44,094 nucleotides of DNA, taken from the NCBI GenBank assembly GCA_049999725.1, contig JBNGIS010036236.1, positions 1 through 44,094 of the forward strand, in the 5' to 3' direction. This document shows, one piece after another, positions 39,955-44,094 of this stretch. The position numbers were made by a program, and so were the translations under genes. The notes beneath the pieces were generated by a model. That model was given only the letters and a program-made list of their open reading frames with translations, did no database searches and had not been told where the DNA came from. The first letter of the stretch is position 1. Every line of letters starts with the position of its first letter. This stretch comes from Haplomitrium mnioides. Taxonomy: Eukaryota > Marchantiophyta > Haplomitriopsida > Calobryales.

Positions 39955-40554
39955 TGTTGCCTCCTAACACAATATCTTGATAGTGCTATCAAGAACACCT
40001 TCACAAATATGAACCAGAGGAATTGGAAGAATACACAAAGGAAATATGGTTTGCTGAGGATGCCTCGAATGGGTCCTCTGTTTGTTTATATACTTGAATC
40101 AGCCACAGCTGCAAAACTAAATAACTATAAACAAGACAGGACCGCACACACAAGTCCAGATGCCTGTCTGCACCTACTCCAGATGCTTGTAATCTGTACC
40201 CACTCTAGATGCTTGTAGGTACCTAATCAAAATTTGTGTGCCCATGCAGGCACATGCTGATATCTGCATCTTCAAGAAATAGTCAACTTCCCAGGAAGCC
40301 CCCAGGTGCTGACACGTGGCAGTCCCCTTAACTACAACTAACTATTTCTAGCTAGCTAAGGTTAACAATAAATCTATTTACAATAGAGCCCCCTTCCCAG
40401 AATTGAACCTTGGGAAGGACAAGACTTGGATCCTGGGAAGGATCCAACCTCCCACTCAAACAATGGTTCTCAACATTATTTACAGCAGCAAGGATACATG
40501 TTCATCATGCATCAGAGCTGGCTATTCTACAGCAGCAAAGATACATTTCCAACA
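39955..40554 (-). mobile_element. Copia 3' LTR
   Basis: On the minus strand the LTR starts TGTTGGAAATG at 40554 and ends GGCAACA at 39955, giving TGTTG/CAACA inverted ends and about 600 bp. A TATATAAAC box lies near 40085-40100 and a CACGTG in GACACGTGGCA near 40312-40318. Short internal repeats (CATCTGGA, AGCAGCAAAGATACAT) occur. The 5' partner LTR is outside the window. Confidence 0.8.
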
Positions 40555-40566
40555 CTCCCACTTATC
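40555..40566 (-). promoter_or_regulatory. Copia polypurine tract
   Basis: ATAAGTGGGAG on the minus strand directly precedes the TGTTGG LTR start, a very common copia arrangement. Confidence 0.85.
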
Positions 40567-40596
40567 GCATGTTGCTGTAGAGCCCCATCTTGTTGA

Positions 40597-40900
40597 TCAG
40601 CTTGAAGTATCATTCTTGGGCAATGCTTTGGTGAGAACGTCGGCTGCCATCTCCACTGTCATACAATACTTCAGTTCCACTTCATTTCCAAGCAGGTATG
40701 AACTGATACCGGAAGTCAATGTGTTTGTCTTTGGATGTTGAACTGGGTTGATGCCAGTTCCATGCATCCAAGGTAGTCCCACAGAAAAAGTGTCTCTTGC
40801 TTGAATCCAATCAAGAAACCTGTGAATCCACGTAGCTTCCTCACAGGTATTTGGCAATGCCTTATACTCAGCTTCAGTCAGTGAAGGGGTAGTAATCGTC
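40597..40900 (-). pseudogene. Copia RNase H end
   Basis: The 86-codon frame reads CEEATWIHRFLDWI, then NPVQHPKTNTLTSG, NEVELKYCMTVEMAADVLTK and ALPKND, the C-terminal part of copia RNase H (E-A-x-W-L, N-P-x-x-H-x-R-x-K-H-I, A-D-x-x-T-K). The usual KHIDI is altered to NTLTSG. It ends shortly before the polypurine tract as expected for the end of copia pol. Confidence 0.8.
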
Positions 40901-41830
40901 TACATTTTACTATTTCAGGAGATAGTCATCTCCCACAGTAAACACATGTCCAGCATTGGATCTCCTCCCCAATCTTCATGATTGTTCCCAGTACACTTGA
41001 TCCATTTATCATCATACCAGATGATGTCCAGATCCCTTGTACCCCTCAGGTACCTTTTGACAGTTAGCAATCAGCATCAAGTGCAAGCTTTACAACTTCT
41101 TTTGCTGATTGAGCCTTGGCATTCCTGTCTCTAATCACCTGTATCCTCAAGATATAGTGTACCTCCCAAGGTCCACTATTTCAAAAAAGGGTACTCAGAC
41201 CATGCTTCATGCTGTAGCAAATCCAGAATGTCTCTGAAAAACAGTAGGTCATCCACGTACACAGTGATCATATTGATAGACTTATTTGCCTCTAAGCAGT
41301 CTTGCTGTGATCAGATGTGTATCATGAATATCCACCACTTTGCAAGTACTGGTCCATCTCCTCATACCATGCTCTTGTGGACCGCTCTAGTCCCTATAGA
41401 GACTTCCTAGGAGACACATACCTTGTGCTCCATATCAGGTGCCTCAAAACCGTGCAGGTTGCACCATACGGATCTCTTCCTTGAGATCTTTATTCAGGAA
41501 ACCTGACTTCACATCCATCTGATGGACTTTCCTGTCCATATCTGCTGCAATGGCCAGTTAGCAGCGGATTGACGTCGACTTCACCACCGCTGGGGTGAAT
41601 GTTCTTGAAAACGATACCTTCCTTCTGCAGATATCCCTAGGATACCAAGTGTGCCTTATACTTGGTGACTATAGCTTCACGCTTGAGCTCCCAATACCCA
41701 CTTGCACTCAATGGTTCTCCTGCCTTCTGCTAAATCTCTCGGAGTCCAAGTCCCAATCTGTATCAAGGATTGATACTAATCTTTTGTAGCCTGCCTTAGG
41801 CTCGTTCATTCTTGCTCAAGAACAACATTT
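40901..41830 (-). pseudogene. Copia reverse transcriptase, fragmented
   Basis: The minus-strand translation shows FTPAVVKSTSIRC, LAIAADMDRKVHQMDVKSGF, LNKDLKEEIRMVQPA and RAWYEEMDQYL, all typical copia blocks. The catalytic motif appears as TVYVDDLLFF near 41247-41270. Frameshifts and stops are frequent and some blocks are missing, so the sequence is degraded. Confidence 0.8.
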
Positions 41831-42167
41831 GCCTTACCTTTCTATCTTCCAAGCCTGACAACTGGTCTTCAAAAATTCTGTGAGTTCCTCACAGATTGTA
41901 ATGCCTTCTCCCACTGTCTTCAGATTCCCTCCAGGATGGCTGGTCCACCCTCTGCAAATTTTTCCCAGAATCTAACCAGCTCTCCATCACCTAGGGTAAT
42001 CCTCATAATATCAGAGAGGGCAGGGCTTGGATTTGCATCCAACCTGTTCCCTACCTCCCACTTATTGAAAATGGCATACCTGTACCAGATTGTCTTGCTT
42101 GTAACTGGATCACAGTCGTAGGACTTCCTTCCTTGCCTGTACCCAAAGAAAAATACACTTTACTCTC

Positions 42168-42990
42168 TTAGATTCCAACTTCGTGCAAAGTGTCACAGGA
42201 ACCTAGATATACGTGTTGCAGCCAAAAAACTCTGAGATGCTTCACTGAAGGTTGAACCCCCCAAGCCTGCAAAGGTGTCAACCCTTCAATTACAATTGTG
42301 GTGCTGAAATTCTTCAGCTGTGGCCACTCCCACTGCCCAGAACTTGTTCTGCAGGCCAGCATATGTAACATGCTTCCAGGCCTCTTGACAATTGTCTTGT
42401 TTAGCTATACTGCCACACCATCCTGGTGTGGAGAATCCTGAGCATTCATCTATGCTCTGATGCCAACTCTTCACAAGAAAATTCTGAAACTGTTGCCATC
42501 ACTCCAAAATCTTTGATTCTATTGTTAACTTCATTCTCCATCCAACCAAGACATGTTTGCAACATTGCAACATCTCATCCTTGCTGTTCATGAAGTAGAC
42601 AAAGGAAATCTTTGATTTTCTTCTGTGAATGATACCCAAAAAGAAAACTTTGTAGCCAGACATTGAAGGTGTCTTCATAGATCCACATATGTTGCTGTGG
42701 ACTAATTCCAACTTGGATATCCTTCATCCAATGGTGCGCCCTTCTTGTCTGCAGACTTTGTGTGACTTCCCTTCACACATCTTTCACAGAACTCAAGTGA
42801 GGTAGATTTTCCAAAACATGTTGCTCACCATGCTGGTAAGCAACCTGATTCCTTGCTTCCCAAAGTATCCAAACATGTGGTGCCAGAGATTTATCCCCTT
42901 CTCTCTGGTTAGCCATACTCAAGCTTTCCTCAACCTCTGGGATACAATCCAATCTATACAGTTTCTCTCCCATGATACCAACACCAAATT
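42168..42990 (-). pseudogene. Copia integrase region
   Basis: The frame at 42773-42973 gives the GAG-pre-integrase part (LYRLDCIPEVEE, APHVWILWEARNQV, LENLPHLSSVKD). The frame at 42499-42711 gives ELVHSNICGSMKTPSMSGYK with Asn in place of the first catalytic Asp (normally H-x-D-x-C-G). The frames at 42286-42474 and 42168-42371 give GLQNKFWAVGVATA and LTPLQAWGVQPSVKHLRVF. The mutated active site and frame breaks indicate an inactive copy. Confidence 0.8.
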
Positions 42991-44094
42991 TATCACCTTG
43001 CTAAGCTTATCCAGGACTGTACAGCTATATAGGTCAGGGTTGACCACCAAGCTAGTCCTGGTAAAAGCATATACTGACACAAGTTCTCTTGTGATCTCAA
43101 ATCCAAGATGTGGGTGGCACTCCTACTTCCAGATCCTTTAATGCTGAGATGCACAACCTGTTGCAATTGCATGTATTCAGAGCTGTTGCCCAACTCTGTC
43201 AACTTTGGAATCTCCTCTGATGACATCCATTAATCATACCTTCCTTGATGACATAGTTGGATGCACCAGGTATCAGAACATCCTGGTCATCCACTTCTTC
43301 AAAGTAGGTTTATTAAATCCTGGTCTTCAGATAATTCCTCAACAACTGCTGCACTGGAGGTTTCTTGAGATTTCTCTCATCTCCTCCAAACTTATTGTCA
43401 GTCAGTTCCACCTTGCAGGATTTGGACAAGGGTCCAATCTTATTGCAATAATAGTAGGCAAGTATCTTTGCAGGTATCTTTCCTTTCTTATCTCCTTTGG
43501 CAATCAAAGCAATATCATCAATTTCTGTTGTGTCGCATCTGCTCCTCACTGAGCAAGCATCTCACCATGAATTCCAGATCTAGGTCAGATCTCCCCTTTG
43601 CTTCCATTGTCATGACCAAAGTGTCATAACCTTCAGGAAAGTTGTTGAGCAAGACACATATTGCCATGTCCTCAATTCATGGTTGAAATTGCTTGAAGCT
43701 TCCTAGGCATGGACTTGACCCTAATCACATATACAGTGATGGTTGAATTTTTCTGCATGTGTAACAAGTAGGTTCAGAAAAAATTCTCCTTCACAGTCCC
43801 CTTGTTTTAATAATTACTTGATAGTAATTTCCAAGCTTGCTGCAGATCTCACCAACTTAGAAAATGATCTTCAAGGCTCAGCATACTGGATGCCAAAACC
43901 TTCTGCTCAACCCTCACCAAACACTATCTTTCTCTCCTAATGTCAAAACTAGACATTTCTTGAGAGATCAGATCACAATATGTTTGGGGATCCTTAGTAA
44001 TTTCCCCCAGGTCTTGATTGACCCCAAAAAAAACTTTCAACTTTAACAAAAGATGAAAAAAAGCAATCTTCTCCAAATCTCTGGTTGTAAATCT
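42991..44094 (-). pseudogene. Copia gag and protease region, open at window edge
   Basis: The frame at 43313-43549 includes AYYYCNKIGPLSKSCKVE, a CCHC knuckle with the first Cys changed and the usual GH reading GP, preceded by a lysine-rich stretch. The frame at 42993-43226 (THILDLRSQENLC and VVHLSIKGSGSRS) corresponds to the protease-to-integrase part. From about 43560 to the edge the gag core is too broken for me to delimit. The 5' LTR and PBS must lie beyond 44094. Confidence 0.65.

Noticed and set aside
39454-39980. Overlapping plus-strand frames of 141 and 113 codons
   Set aside because: Produced by GC-rich, repeat-bearing DNA; Arg/Thr/Ser-rich with no domain and equally open on the other strand.

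Overview
The window looks like nuclear DNA of a land plant with a large, repeat-rich genome; a gymnosperm or fern would fit, but the sequence does not settle this. The evidence is several decayed Ty3/gypsy and Ty1/copia retrotransposons, primer-binding sites matching plant initiator-Met tRNA, a fragment of the plant p115/Uso1 golgin (golgin candidate 6), GT-AG introns and a 100-N scaffold gap. No intact host gene is visible. Nearly everything is a mobile element, a pseudogene or a tandem array.

Layout. 1-3988: a 32-bp tandem array, then a truncated minus-strand gypsy element (gypsy-A: protease, gag, PBS, LTR). 3986-15395: two diverged copies of one multi-exon gene family arranged head to head, copy 1 on the minus strand (8187 to 3986) and copy 2 on the plus strand (about 9063 to 15395). 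Neither is intact. Pieced together, the family reads: an N-terminal exon of unknown fold, a basic PKKRK-type segment, a ParB-like motif (GGNHNVAAR), and a C-terminal beta-class DNA methyltransferase (N4-cytosine/N6-adenine type) with NTPYNY, KP and LDLCSGYGT motifs. Introns sit at matching places in both copies, and two of them carry minisatellite arrays whose units are near-perfect palindromes (core AGTCCATGCGCGCATGGACT). This is the most unusual content of the window.

Copy 2 is split by a 3203-bp insertion (10166-13368) with TGTCGGCC/GGCCGACA ends and a CAGTG target duplication. The insertion carries the golgin fragment. 15396-19070: AT-rich DNA, a 37-bp tandem array, the N gap and an unrecognised decayed coding-like stretch. 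19070-21600: a GC-rich tract and a plus-strand segment that recurs inverted at about 31970-33000.

22000-32160: gypsy-B (minus), whose integrase region is split by the full-length chromodomain element gypsy-C (24161-30055, both LTRs visible). 32160-36030: mostly unassigned DNA with a tandem array at 34774-35066. 36030-39401: gypsy-D pol (minus). 39955-44094: a copia element (minus) with its 3' LTR, running off the right edge.
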